This document shows, in pieces, positions 37,028 through 45,958 of a stretch of DNA of 64,000 bases; within the stretch, counting starts at the first letter, position 1, and every line of letters starts with the position of its first letter. Source of the stretch: Aliidiomarina haloalkalitolerans (GTDB lineage: Bacteria; Pseudomonadota; Gammaproteobacteria; Enterobacterales; Alteromonadaceae); the NCBI RefSeq assembly GCF_003987315.1, contig NZ_PIPI01000001.1, positions 248,001 through 312,000 on the forward strand, given 5' to 3'. The notes under the pieces are model-generated. The model was given only the letters and a program-made list of their open reading frames with translations, searched no databases and was not told the DNA's origin. The translations under genes and the position numbers were made by a program.

Positions 37028-37540
37028 TTGAAAGCAGTAACCATTAGCTTTGCCGCTTTAATCGCATTAGCAGCCAGCATGTTCTCGGTTCAAGCCGAAG
37101 CGAACTCGCCGAAAATTGCCGTATTAGACGTGCAGCGCGTGTTCCAGGCTATGCCAGAGCGTGAAGACGTGTCTCAGCGCCTTGAAGCTGAGTTCGCAGA
37201 GCCAATTCAGGAATTAGAGCAACTTGAAGCTCAGTTCGAACAGCTTCGTGAGCGTTTACAACGTGATGAAGCGATCATGAGCGACGAAGAAAAAGCTCAA
37301 GCGAATGATGAATTGCGTCAGCGTGCTATGGTGTTGCAGCGTGGTGGTGAGCAGTTAAACCAGTATATGCAAGTTCGTGAAAACGAAGAACGTAATCAGC
37401 TACTTCAGAAAATGTTTGAAGTGGTAGACGCTTATGCGCAAGCAGAAGGCATCGACCTGATTATGGATAAAGGCCGCATGTTGTATGCAAATGACGCGCT
37501 AGATATTTCTGACGCAATTATTGCTCGCCTTAATCGTTAA
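37028..37540 (+). CDS. skp: Periplasmic chaperone Skp (TTG start)
   Basis: A 170-residue OmpH-family chaperone that carries unfolded outer-membrane proteins to BamA. A signal peptide with AALIALAASMFSVQAEA precedes KIAVLDVQRVFQAMPE, then a long, charged coiled-coil arm (about residues 50-120, many Glu/Gln) and a returning GIDLIMDKGRMLYAND. TTG 37028 has GAGAGGA seven bases upstream, and no ATG lies near, so TTG is well supported. Sits in the usual place between bamA and lpxD. Confidence 0.93.
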   Translation: MKAVTISFAALIALAASMFSVQAEANSPKIAVLDVQRVFQAMPEREDVSQRLEAEFAEPIQELEQLEAQFEQLRERLQRDEAIMSDEEKAQANDELRQRAMVLQRGGEQLNQYMQVRENEERNQLLQKMFEVVDAYAQAEGIDLIMDKGRMLYANDALDISDAIIARLNR

Positions 37541-37577
37541 TCGGCTTGTGTGAGATAAACGATCAAAAGGAAGAATG

Positions 37578-38597
37578 ATGACGCTCAGTGAGTTAGCGGA
37601 AAGAATCGGAGCGACCGTCCGTGGCGACGGTGCTCTGAACGTTTCGGGACTTGCGACGTTAGCGAATGCCGGCCCTCATGAGGTCGGCTTTCTTGCTAAT
37701 GAGAAGTACCAATCGCAATTACAGTCCACCCAAGCAGGGGCGGTTATTTTACGTCCAGAGCACGACGATGCGCAGGTTGTGAAAAATGCGTTGATTAGTG
37801 ACAATCCTTATTTAGCCTATGCGTATGCTGCACAAGCCTTCGATAAAGCGCCTCAACAAGCGGTTGAAGTGCATCCAAGTGCGGTCATCGACCCGACAGC
37901 GAAAATTGGTGAGCATGTAGCCGTTGGCCCGCAAGTTGTCATCGAAGCAGGTGCTGTAATTGGCGATCACGCAGTGATCGGTGCGCAGTGCTATGTTGGT
38001 CATGGGGCTGAAATTGGTGCACAGACGCGTTTGTGGCCAGGCGTGAAAGTTTATTATGGTGTGCGTATTGGCGAACGCTGTACGTTGCACGCTGGCGCAG
38101 TTGTCGGTGCGGATGGCTTTGGTTGGGCCAGTGATCGCGGAAAATGGGTTAAAATCCCTCAGCTCGGTGCTGTTGTAATAGGTGATGATGTTGAAATCGG
38201 TGCCAATACGACCATCGATAGGGGAGCATTAGACGACACCGTAATTGGTTCCAATTGTATTATCGACAACCTTGTGATGGTTGCCCACAATGTCCAAATT
38301 GGTGATGGTACGGCGATTGCTGGTCAAACAGGAATCGCAGGCAGTGCTAAAATAGGTAAACATTGTTTAATTGGCGGTGCAAGTGGGATCAATGGCCACA
38401 TTACCATCGCAGATGGCGTGCAAGTGCATGGAATGACCATGGTCACGAAAAACTTAGAACGTGGCGTCTATGCGTCATCGTTACCGGTGGTCGACCAAAC
38501 CACTTGGGCCAAGTCTGGCGCCCGAGTGCGGCAATTACCGGAATTATTTATGCGTGTTCGTGCTCTAGAAAAAAAATTAGAAAACCCTGAGGGGTAA
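37578..38597 (+). CDS. lpxD: UDP-3-O-acylglucosamine N-acyltransferase LpxD
   Basis: A 339-residue left-handed beta-helix enzyme adding the second acyl chain in lipid A synthesis. The N-terminal domain (LSELAERIGATVRGDG, GLATLANAGPHEVGFLANEKY) is followed by hexapeptide repeats from about residue 105, including VGADGFGWASDRGKWVKIPQ and the catalytic-type His in MVAHNVQIGD. ATG 37578 is preferred to ATG 37575 because AGGA (37568-37571) then sits six bases away. Confidence 0.95.
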   Translation: MTLSELAERIGATVRGDGALNVSGLATLANAGPHEVGFLANEKYQSQLQSTQAGAVILRPEHDDAQVVKNALISDNPYLAYAYAAQAFDKAPQQAVEVHPSAVIDPTAKIGEHVAVGPQVVIEAGAVIGDHAVIGAQCYVGHGAEIGAQTRLWPGVKVYYGVRIGERCTLHAGAVVGADGFGWASDRGKWVKIPQLGAVVIGDDVEIGANTTIDRGALDDTVIGSNCIIDNLVMVAHNVQIGDGTAIAGQTGIAGSAKIGKHCLIGGASGINGHITIADGVQVHGMTMVTKNLERGVYASSLPVVDQTTWAKSGARVRQLPELFMRVRALEKKLENPEG

Positions 38598-38612
38598 AAC
38601 GGAGGTTCCGCT

Positions 38613-39107
38613 TTGAACGAGCAACAGGAACAAAGCGTTAACGCGGCGAATGCGGCGGCAGACGCACAAACAGGTTTTAACATTGATCAAATTCAGCAAA
38701 TATTGCCCCATCGGTATCCGTTTGCATTGATTGATCGTGTCGTGTCCTATGTGCCGAATACGTCACTTCATGCGTATAAAAACATTACCATGAATGAGCC
38801 GGTTTTCATGGGGCACTTTCCCGGCAACCCAATCTTCCCAGGCGTTTTACTCCTAGAAGCGATGGCGCAAGCAACCGGTTTACTTGGTTTTAAAATGATG
38901 GAAAATGTGGGCGAAAACGAGATTTACTTGTTTGCCGGTATTGATAACGCTCGTTTTAAACGTCAAGTTATTCCAGGTGATCGCGTTGATTTTCACGTTC
39001 ATTTTGTCAAAGAACGCCGCGGTATTTGGAAGTTTACTGGCGAAGCACGGGTCGATGGAGAGCTCGCCTGTACCGCCGAAATTATGTGTGCAAGAAGGAA
39101 TGGTTAA
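38613..39107 (+). CDS. fabZ: 3-hydroxyacyl-ACP dehydratase FabZ (TTG start)
   Basis: A 164-residue hot-dog dehydratase of fatty acid synthesis. Seen: [17 protein letters not shown] with the catalytic His, [20 protein letters not shown] with the catalytic Glu, and [15 protein letters not shown] 20-residue Gln/Ala-rich N-terminal stretch makes it a little longer than E. coli FabZ (151). TTG 38613 has a perfect GGAGG (38601-38605) seven bases upstream. Directly abuts lpxA. Confidence 0.94.
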   Translation: MNEQQEQSVNAANAAADAQTGFNIDQIQQILPHRYPFALIDRVVSYVPNTSLHAYKNITMNEPVFMGHFPGNPIFPGVLLLEAMAQATGLLGFKMMENVGENEIYLFAGIDNARFKRQVIPGDRVDFHVHFVKERRGIWKFTGEARVDGELACTAEIMCARRNG

Positions 39108-39875
39108 TTGATTCACAAAACAGCGATTGTTGATCCAACAGCTCGTTTAGGTGCCAATGTTCGCATTGGCCCTTATTCTGTGATTGGCGCAGATGTCGAA
39201 ATCGGTGACAACTGTGTGGTTGAGTCACATGTGGTGATTAAGGGGCCAACTCGCATTGGCCGCGAAAACCGCTTTTTCCAGTTTTGTTCGATTGGTGAAG
39301 AGTGCCAAGACAAGAAGTATCGGGGTGAACCCACCGAGTTAGTGATCGGCGATCGTAACGTCTTTCGCGAAGGGTGTACCATTCACCGCGGAACCATTCA
39401 AGACAATAGCTTGACCCAAATCGGTAGTGATAATTTGTTTATGGCCTATGTGCATGTTGCTCACGACTGCATGCTCGGTGATCATAATATCTTAGCGAAC
39501 AATGCGACCTTAGCTGGGCATGTCCACGTTGGCGACTATGTCATTCTTGGCGGCTTTACCGGTGTTCACCAGTTCTGCAAAATTGGCTCCCATGCGTTTG
39601 CAGCAGTTAATTCGGTTGTTGTCCAAGACATTCCCCCATTCATTATGGCGCAGGGTCACAATGCCGTGCCACGCACCATTAATAGCGAAGGTTTGCGTCG
39701 TCGTGGCTTTAGCAGCGACGAAATTCTTAACATTAAACGTGCCTATAAAATACTTTATCGTTCTGGTTTAACCGTTGCCGAGGCAGCGGAGCAAATCACT
39801 GCGCTGTCCGAGCCAAAGCTCGATGGTTTCGTTGAGTTCATTACGCAGTCAGAGCGCGGCATTATTCGTCCATAA
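39108..39875 (+). CDS. lpxA: UDP-N-acetylglucosamine acyltransferase LpxA (TTG start)
   Basis: A 255-residue beta-helix enzyme, first step of lipid A synthesis. Seen: [20 protein letters not shown] at the start, [21 protein letters not shown], catalytic His in [14 protein letters not shown], and [15 protein letters not shown] 39108 follows the fabZ stop with no gap; AAGGAA (39095-39100) is seven bases upstream, inside fab[11 protein letters not shown]-type starts are usual for LpxA, which supports the TTG. Confidence 0.95.
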   Translation: MIHKTAIVDPTARLGANVRIGPYSVIGADVEIGDNCVVESHVVIKGPTRIGRENRFFQFCSIGEECQDKKYRGEPTELVIGDRNVFREGCTIHRGTIQDNSLTQIGSDNLFMAYVHVAHDCMLGDHNILANNATLAGHVHVGDYVILGGFTGVHQFCKIGSHAFAAVNSVVVQDIPPFIMAQGHNAVPRTINSEGLRRRGFSSDEILNIKRAYKILYRSGLTVAEAAEQITALSEPKLDGFVEFITQSERGIIRP

Positions 39876-39883
39876 ATAAACTC

Positions 39884-41119
39884 ATGAGTTCGAACACTAG
39901 TGACACTGCGATGAAAGAACCAGAAGCACGCCAACAACCAACCTCGACGAACAGTTCAATGGGCGCTCATCAGCGCCCATTACGTATCGGCATTGTCGCT
40001 GGCGAAGCGTCGGGGGATATTCTCGGCGCTAGTTTAATGGCTAGCTTGAAAGAAGCACACAATGACGTCGAGTTTATCGGTGTTGGCGGTGATTTAATGG
40101 AGGAGCAAGGACTGCATTCCTTATTTCCGATGGAAACTTTGTCGGTGATGGGGGTGTGGGACGTGTTGAAAAACCTTCCAAGTTTGCTGCGAGCGCGCAA
40201 GACGGTGGTCACAACCATGCTTGCAGCGGCACCGGATGTCTTTATCGGTATTGATGCGCCCGATTTTACGCTGCCAATTGAACGGAAACTGAAAGACAGC
40301 GGCATTAAAACCGTGCACTACGTTAGCCCGTCAGTCTGGGCATGGCGACCGAAGCGAATTTTTAAGATCGCCAAAGCGACCGATATGGTGTTGGGTATAT
40401 TGCCCTTTGAAGCCGAGTTTTACGCCCGTTATCAAGTGCCATATACCTTTGTTGGTCATCCTTTAGCAGACAAGTTTGCGCTCGCAACCAGCAAAGCAGA
40501 TGCGCGAAAAACACTTGGTTTGGCCCCTCAAGCTCGCTATATCGGTTTATTACCGGGAAGCCGCGGGAGTGAAGTCGGCCAGCTCGCGCGACCGTTTATT
40601 GACGCGGCCTACGAGCTTTCTCGGCAACAGCCCGAGTTAAAGTTTTTAGTGCCTTTGTTTAATGCCAATCGTCGTGCCCAGTTTAATGCCGCGCTGGCTG
40701 AAGCAGAACAACATTGGCAACAGCCGCTACCGGTGCAATTGTTTGCGGGTCAAAGCCAAGATGTCATCGCCGCCAGTGATGCGACGATTTTAGCATCGGG
40801 CACGGTGTCGCTGGAGACCATGTTAATTAAGCGTCCAATGGTGGTCTGTTATCGTTTTGGTTGGTTTAACTTTCACATTCTGCGGCACTTTGTGACGTTA
40901 GAGTATTTTTCGTTACCGAACTTGCTGCATGGCGGTGAGTTGGTCAAAGAACTCCTGCAAGACGAAGTAAACGGTGAGCGGATTGCGGCGGAAGTCTTAC
41001 CTTTGTTAACGCAAGACCAAAGCAGTTTAATCGCACGCTTCGACGAATTACACCAACAATTACGTTGTGATGCAGGCGCTAAATCTGCGGCTGCAGTGCT
41101 GGCCTTAGTCGAAAAATAA
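39884..41119 (+). CDS. lpxB: Lipid-A-disaccharide synthase LpxB
   Basis: A 411-residue GT19 glycosyltransferase joining UDP-diacylglucosamine and lipid X. Seen: LRIGIVAGEASGDILGASLM, GIDAPDFTLPIERKL, VSPSVWAWRPKRIFKI, LLPGSRGSEVGQL, ASGTVSLETMLIKRPMVVCY and YFSLPNLLHGGELVKELLQ. About 25-30 Ser/Thr/Gln-rich residues precede the fold compared with E. coli LpxB (382). ATG 39884 has no clear ribosome site; ATG 39959 would give the usual length. In E. coli rnhB and dnaE follow; here a hairpin and a GST gene follow. Confidence 0.93.
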   Translation: MSSNTSDTAMKEPEARQQPTSTNSSMGAHQRPLRIGIVAGEASGDILGASLMASLKEAHNDVEFIGVGGDLMEEQGLHSLFPMETLSVMGVWDVLKNLPSLLRARKTVVTTMLAAAPDVFIGIDAPDFTLPIERKLKDSGIKTVHYVSPSVWAWRPKRIFKIAKATDMVLGILPFEAEFYARYQVPYTFVGHPLADKFALATSKADARKTLGLAPQARYIGLLPGSRGSEVGQLARPFIDAAYELSRQQPELKFLVPLFNANRRAQFNAALAEAEQHWQQPLPVQLFAGQSQDVIAASDATILASGTVSLETMLIKRPMVVCYRFGWFNFHILRHFVTLEYFSLPNLLHGGELVKELLQDEVNGERIAAEVLPLLTQDQSSLIARFDELHQQLRCDAGAKSAAAVLALVEK

Positions 41120-41126
41120 AATCTCA

Positions 41127-41178
41127 AATATGCACCAAGTGAATGACTTCCTAAAAGGCTATTCACTTGGTGCATATT
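41127..41178. repeat. 18-bp perfect inverted repeat after lpxB
   Basis: AATATGCACCAAGTGAAT (41127-41144) is repeated as its exact complement at 41161-41178, with a 16-base loop. The arms are AT-rich and there is only a short ATTTT run (41180-41184) after them. It ends the lpxB side and could act as a terminator, but it is longer and less GC-rich than the other terminators here. Confidence 0.75.
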
Positions 41179-41196
41179 GATTTTCCACTCAGCGAT

Positions 41197-41225
41197 TTGT
41201 CTGACATTTTCTGTCCCTTTATACT
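41197..41225 (+). promoter_or_regulatory. Promoter of the GST-pirin unit
   Basis: TTGTCT (41197-41202), 17 bp, TATACT (41220-41225). Predicted transcript start near 41232, about 20 bases before ATG 41253. Confidence 0.65.
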
Positions 41226-41252
41226 GGCTTCACATTTTAAGTGGAGGCAGTC

Positions 41253-42242
41253 ATGGGTTTATTAGTTGATGGTCAGTGGCAAGATAAATGGTACGACACG
41301 AGCAAATCGGGTGGCCGTTTTGAGCGCTCAGAAGCACAATTTCGCAATTGGGTCACGGCGGACGGTAGCGCTGGTGAAACCGGCAAAAGCGGCTTTAAAG
41401 CAGAGTCTGGCCGTTACCACCTTTTCGTTTCCTATGCCTGTCCTTGGGCACATCGCACTTTAATATTCCGCAAACTGAAAGGCTTAGAAGAGCACATTAG
41501 CGTGTCTGCTGTGGCACCGGAAATGCTCAGCAATGGTTGGGAATTTCGCCCTGGTACCGAGCTAGCCGACCCTTTGTTTAATAAAAAGTTTTTGCATCAG
41601 ATTTATACGACTGCGGCAGCCGATTATAGCGGTCGGGTGACCGTGCCGATTCTTTGGGACAAGCAACAAAATACGATTGTCTCGAATGAGTCAGCCGACA
41701 TTATTCGCATGTTCAACTCAGCGTTTAACGACCTGACCGGCAATCCGTTAGACTTTTACCCGGAGCAATTGCGTAGTGACATCGACGCGATTAATGAAGT
41801 TGTCTACGACAACGTGAATAACGGTGTTTATAAAGCTGGTTTTGCAACCACGCAGCCTGCTTACGAAGAAGCGTTTGATAGTTTATTTAAAGCACTGGAC
41901 CAACTCGAACAAAAACTCGCTGGGCAGCGTTACTTGGTCGGTTCGGCGTTAACGGAAGCCGATTGGCGCTTGTTTACAACGTTAGTTCGTTTCGATGCGG
42001 TTTATGTGGGTCACTTTAAATGTAACTTGAAACGTATTGTTGATTATCCAAACTTGTGGAACTTTGTCCGCGAGCTTTATCAAGTACCAGGCGTCGCCGA
42101 AACCGTGCGCATGGACCACATTAAAACGCATTATTACGTCAGCCACGACATGATTAATCCAACCGGCGTGGTACCGAAAGGGCCAGAATTGGATTTTACA
42201 GCACCGCATGATCGCCGCAAACTGGCGGCGGATGCACAATAG
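41253..42242 (+). CDS. Glutathionyl-hydroquinone reductase (Xi-class GST)
   Basis: A 329-residue protein of the YqjG/PcpF type, which removes glutathione from glutathionyl-hydroquinones using a catalytic Cys. Seen: long N-terminal extension with FERSEAQFRNW, active site FVSYACPWAHRTLIF (Cys near residue 61), VPILWDKQQNTIVSNESADIIRM, and a C-terminal helical domain with YLVGSALTEADWRLFTTLVRFD. ATG 41253 follows GGAGG (41243-41247). It is followed by a pirin gene after 10 bp, a pairing that suggests shared handling of quinones or oxidised aromatics (inference). Confidence 0.9.
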   Translation: MGLLVDGQWQDKWYDTSKSGGRFERSEAQFRNWVTADGSAGETGKSGFKAESGRYHLFVSYACPWAHRTLIFRKLKGLEEHISVSAVAPEMLSNGWEFRPGTELADPLFNKKFLHQIYTTAAADYSGRVTVPILWDKQQNTIVSNESADIIRMFNSAFNDLTGNPLDFYPEQLRSDIDAINEVVYDNVNNGVYKAGFATTQPAYEEAFDSLFKALDQLEQKLAGQRYLVGSALTEADWRLFTTLVRFDAVYVGHFKCNLKRIVDYPNLWNFVRELYQVPGVAETVRMDHIKTHYYVSHDMINPTGVVPKGPELDFTAPHDRRKLAADAQ

Positions 42243-42252
42243 GAGGTAGACC

Positions 42253-43083
42253 ATGAGTCAGTCGATTATTAAACATCGTGTGCGGGGTATGCCTGCGCAA
42301 GACGGTGCCGGTGTGAAATTGAAGCGGGTGATTAACCAACCGGCATTTCGCCACCGTGACCCAATTCTGATGTTGGACGAATTTAAGTCGGATAATCCCA
42401 ATGACTACATTGCTGGGTTTCCACCGCACCCACACCGTGGTTTCTGCACGCTAACCTACATGTTGGCTGGCAATATGGCGCACGAAGACTCGAAAGGAAA
42501 TAAGGGTGAGATTACCACCGGTGGTTTACAGTGGATGAAAGCCGCTCGCGGTATGATTCACTCGGAAATGCCAAAGCAAAAAGACGGTCTGATGTGGGGT
42601 TTTCAACTGTGGTTGAATTTACCAGCCGCCGAGAAAATGAGTGATCCGGAGTACGCAGATATCTCTGCATCACAAGTGCCGGAAGTGACTATTGATGGCG
42701 GTTTAGTGCGGGTACTGTCGGGTGATTTCAACGGTCAAACGGGGCCGGTTAAAGCACCGGGCCGTGAGTTTCTTTATTTGGATTATCGGCTTGATCAAGC
42801 AACGCAAGTCATCTTGCCACAGCAAGGACAAGAAACTCGATTGCTGTATGTTTACCAAGGTGCTGTCACCATCGCCGGTATTACTGCGCAAGCGGGCGAA
42901 TTGATTGAGTTAGCCGATGACGTCGAAGTGAACGTCGAAATTGCTAACGCAGGTCGCTTTTTATTGATGGCTGCAAAGCCGATAGGTGAGCCGATTGCAC
43001 AGTATGGTCCTTTTGTCATGAACACGGAAGCCGAGTTGCGTCAGGCGTTCATGGATTATCAAAATGGTACGTTGACGAACTAA
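42253..43083 (+). CDS. Pirin family protein
   Basis: A 276-residue two-cupin protein. The metal site is seen as GFPPHPHRGF (two His), MKAARGMIHSEMP (His and Glu). EFLYLDYRLD begins the C-terminal cupin. Some bacterial pirins have quercetinase activity and others are regulators; which applies here cannot be told from sequence. Co-transcribed with the GST gene; GGAGG lies just before ATG 42253. A strong terminator follows at 43122. Confidence 0.9.
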   Translation: MSQSIIKHRVRGMPAQDGAGVKLKRVINQPAFRHRDPILMLDEFKSDNPNDYIAGFPPHPHRGFCTLTYMLAGNMAHEDSKGNKGEITTGGLQWMKAARGMIHSEMPKQKDGLMWGFQLWLNLPAAEKMSDPEYADISASQVPEVTIDGGLVRVLSGDFNGQTGPVKAPGREFLYLDYRLDQATQVILPQQGQETRLLYVYQGAVTIAGITAQAGELIELADDVEVNVEIANAGRFLLMAAKPIGEPIAQYGPFVMNTEAELRQAFMDYQNGTLTN

Positions 43084-43121
43084 CCGATACACGCAATCAA
43101 AAAGAAAGCTAAAAAATTGGA

Positions 43122-43159
43122 AACGTGTCTGGCATACTAAGGCTAGGCACGTTTTTTTT
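43122..43159 (+). terminator. Strong terminator directly before xerD
   Basis: A 12-bp stem with two G-U pairs (43122-43133 with 43142-43153), 8-base loop, and a T-run of eight bases from 43152 to 43159. The xerD ATG is at 43170, only ten bases after the T-run. Confidence 0.88.
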
Positions 43160-43169
43160 AGGGCGCGAC

Positions 43170-44048
43170 ATGAGCGATATCGATCAGTTTCTCGACAAAC
43201 TGTGGCTGCAACAGGGCGTTAGCCAACATACCATCGCTGCCTATAAAAGTGACCTAAGCCATTTTCAAAACTGGCTGGCTAGCCGCAACCAAAGGTTAGA
43301 ACAGGCAAGCCGTGAGGACATTGTTAGCTATTTAGGCGTCCGCCGTGAGCAGGGCATTAAATCGCGTTCACAGGCGCGATTACTGAGCAGTTTACGCAAG
43401 TATTTTGGTTACTTGTTGCGCACCCAATTGCGCGCCGACGACCCGACCGCCCATTTGCAAAGTCCGAAGCTACCAGCGAGCTTACCGAAAAGCATTAGTG
43501 AAGCCGATGTGACGGCCTTGTTACAAGCGCCGGTGACCAACACGGCGCTTGGTTTACGTGACAAAGCGATGCTGGAATTACTCTACGCAACTGGCTTGCG
43601 GGTTAGTGAATTAGTTGGCTTGAAAATGAGCGAAGTCAGCTTGCGCCAGGGCGTGGTTCGCGTGGTTGGCAAAGGTAACAAAGAACGCTTAGTGCCAATG
43701 GGGGAAGAAGCCTTATATGCACTCGAACAATACCTGCGTTATGGCCGTCCCGAACTCATGCAAAATGCAACGGATGTCGTGTTCTTGTCGCAGCGTAGCC
43801 AGCAAATGACCCGACAAACGTTTTGGCATCGCATTCGAATTTATGCGTTGCAAGCAGGATTACCGGAAAATATTTCGCCACATCGGCTGCGCCATGCATT
43901 TGCGACGCATCTACTGAATCACGGTGCGGATTTACGCGCCCTGCAAATGCTTTTAGGACATTCGGATATTGCGACCACGCAAATCTATACACAAGTCGCT
44001 AAAGCGCGCCTTAAACAACTTCATGAACAACACCATCCGCGCGGATAA
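43170..44048 (+). CDS. xerD: Site-specific tyrosine recombinase XerD
   Basis: A 292-residue recombinase that with XerC resolves chromosome dimers at dif under FtsK control. Seen: N-terminal core-binding domain starting IDQFLDKLWLQQGVSQHTI, then catalytic Arg in ATGLRVSELVGL, Lys in VVGKGNKERLVPMG, HRLRHAFATHLL (His and Arg), LGHSDIATTQIYTQV (His and Tyr). It is the housekeeping XerD type by its place before recJ-prfB-lysS. ATG 43170 has AGGG at 43160-43163. dsbC, which lies between xerD and recJ in E. coli, is absent. Confidence 0.95.
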   Translation: MSDIDQFLDKLWLQQGVSQHTIAAYKSDLSHFQNWLASRNQRLEQASREDIVSYLGVRREQGIKSRSQARLLSSLRKYFGYLLRTQLRADDPTAHLQSPKLPASLPKSISEADVTALLQAPVTNTALGLRDKAMLELLYATGLRVSELVGLKMSEVSLRQGVVRVVGKGNKERLVPMGEEALYALEQYLRYGRPELMQNATDVVFLSQRSQQMTRQTFWHRIRIYALQAGLPENISPHRLRHAFATHLLNHGADLRALQMLLGHSDIATTQIYTQVAKARLKQLHEQHHPRG

Positions 44049-44054
44049 TTAAGC

Positions 44055-45788
44055 ATGACCAACTCAGTTCTACCAGCGCCATTACTTAAACGTCGCCAAG
44101 CGAGTCAGACGCCACTGTTCGCTGGCAACCTGCCGGCAATTCTGCAGCGTATTTATGCCAATCGCGGCATTACCGATAGTTCCGAGCTCGACCTGTCACT
44201 ACGCGGGCTATTACATTTTAATCAATTAGTTGACTGCGAATTGGCGGCCGAGCGGGTGGCCGCGGCAATTTTAGCGCAACGCAAGATTTGTATTTGTGGT
44301 GACTACGACGCCGACGGTGCTACTAGTGTTGCACTGCTGATGTCTGCATTAGCTGCAATGGGCGCTAAGTCGCTGATGTACTTAGTGCCGAATCGCTTTG
44401 CCGATGGCTATGGCCTGTCTCCGGCATTAGTCGACCATGCGGCGCAACAGGGCGCAGAGCTGCTGATTACCGTGGATAATGGCATTAGCAGTCACGCTGG
44501 GGTTGAGCGTGCGAATCAGTTAGGCCTAGAGGTGATTATTACCGACCACCATTTACCAGCGGCCACCTTGCCGCCTGCGGCTGCAGTGGTTAACCCAAAC
44601 CGCGACGACTGTCAGTTTGCGAGCAAGTCTTTGGCGGGGGTTGGCGTCGCGTTTTATCTTTTATTGGCGATTCGTTCGTGGTTTCGCCAACAGCATAGCG
44701 AACATCCCGCGGCACAAATACAAATTGCCGATTACCTTGATCTAGTTGCGCTTGGTACGGTTGCGGATGTCGTTGCCCTCGACTTTAATAATCGCATTTT
44801 AGTGCAACAAGGTGTGCAGCGTATTCGTGAAGGGCGTTGTCGACCGGGTATTATGGCGTTACTGCAGGTGGCCGGGCGCGATCCGCAAGGCATTTCCGCG
44901 ACTGATCTTGGCTTTGCCGTGGGACCGCGAATTAATGCGGCTGGACGCCTCGACGATATTCAGATGGGCATCGACTGTTTGCTGGCTGCCGATCTGCAGC
45001 AAGCCAAAATGCTCGCCTTACGACTTGATGAATTGAATCGGCAGCGGCGGCAGATCGAAGGGGATATGCAAGCGGATGCAGAGCAATGTCTTAGCCGTTT
45101 GCAGTTCGGGCAGGATGGCTTGCCGCCGGTTCTGTCTCTGCACGACGAGAGCTTTCATCAAGGCGTGATCGGAATTTTAGCGGGGCGACTGAAAGAGCAA
45201 TTCTATCGGCCGGTGATGGTGTTTGCGCCTGGTGATGATGGCGAGCTAAAAGGTTCCTGTCGTTCGGTTGCAGGTGTACATATTCGTGATTTGTTGGCGC
45301 AGGTGGCGAGCATCGCACCAGGGGTGATTAGTCGCTTTGGTGGTCATGCGATGGCGGCCGGTTTGACCGTGCCGAAAGCGGCTTGGTCTGAGTTTAATGC
45401 GGTTTTGCAAACGGTCGCGCAAGACTGGGTTGATGACGATCAACTGGCGCGGGTACTGTGGTCAGACGGCGAGCTCAACGGCAATGAATTGTCACTCGAG
45501 TCAGCACTGGCCTTGCAGACTGCCGGACCGTTTGGGCAAGATTTCCCTGCGCCGACATTCGATGGCGAATTTCGGGTTCTTGACCAGCGTTGGCTGAAAG
45601 ATGTGCATTTAAAATTGGTCTTACAGCCCTTGCAAGGGGGGCCAAGTGTCGATGCCATTGCGTTCAATGTACCGAAAGCTCCTTGGCAGTGGCAGCAACA
45701 GCAGCAGGTTCATTTAGTCTATCGTCTCGATGTGAATGAATTTCGCGGCCAGAAAAACCCGCAACTGATGATTGAATACGTTCTTTAA
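44055..45788 (+). CDS. recJ: Single-stranded-DNA exonuclease RecJ
   Basis: A 577-residue 5'-3' exonuclease of the DHH family, acting in recombination and mismatch repair. Seen: ICGDYDADGATSVALLM, ITVDNGISSHAGVERA, VIITDHHLPAA (DHH), LGTVADVVAL, the DHHA1 region FAVGPRINAAGRLDD, and RFGGHAMAAGLTV. Length equals E. coli RecJ. Starts six bases after xerD stops, so both are on one transcript. Confidence 0.96.
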   Translation: MTNSVLPAPLLKRRQASQTPLFAGNLPAILQRIYANRGITDSSELDLSLRGLLHFNQLVDCELAAERVAAAILAQRKICICGDYDADGATSVALLMSALAAMGAKSLMYLVPNRFADGYGLSPALVDHAAQQGAELLITVDNGISSHAGVERANQLGLEVIITDHHLPAATLPPAAAVVNPNRDDCQFASKSLAGVGVAFYLLLAIRSWFRQQHSEHPAAQIQIADYLDLVALGTVADVVALDFNNRILVQQGVQRIREGRCRPGIMALLQVAGRDPQGISATDLGFAVGPRINAAGRLDDIQMGIDCLLAADLQQAKMLALRLDELNRQRRQIEGDMQADAEQCLSRLQFGQDGLPPVLSLHDESFHQGVIGILAGRLKEQFYRPVMVFAPGDDGELKGSCRSVAGVHIRDLLAQVASIAPGVISRFGGHAMAAGLTVPKAAWSEFNAVLQTVAQDWVDDDQLARVLWSDGELNGNELSLESALALQTAGPFGQDFPAPTFDGEFRVLDQRWLKDVHLKLVLQPLQGGPSVDAIAFNVPKAPWQWQQQQQVHLVYRLDVNEFRGQKNPQLMIEYVL

Positions 45789-45813
45789 GTGACCGAAAAA
45801 CCAAGGAATGCTC

Positions 45814-45842
45814 TGTTGTTTTCGGCCGAAATCGGCTAGAAT
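45814..45842 (+). promoter_or_regulatory. Possible prfB promoter with palindromic spacer
   Basis: A good -10, TAGAAT (45837-45842), has only a weak -35 (TGTTGT 45814-45819 at 17 bp). The spacer contains the perfect 12-bp palindrome TTTCGGCCGAAA (45820-45831). Confidence 0.35.
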
Positions 45843-45958
45843 ACGCGGCTATTTTTAGAACATGAAGCGGACAGAATTAGAAGCGGGCGCTTGCAGCCTT
45901 AACCGGCAGCGCTGACAGCGGTCCTATCCAATTTGCAAGTGAATCAGGATTCAATACG

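Noticed and set aside
43170-44048. Phage or integron integrase
   Set aside because: Sequence and the xerD-recJ-prfB-lysS context identify the housekeeping recombinase; no attachment site or phage gene is near.
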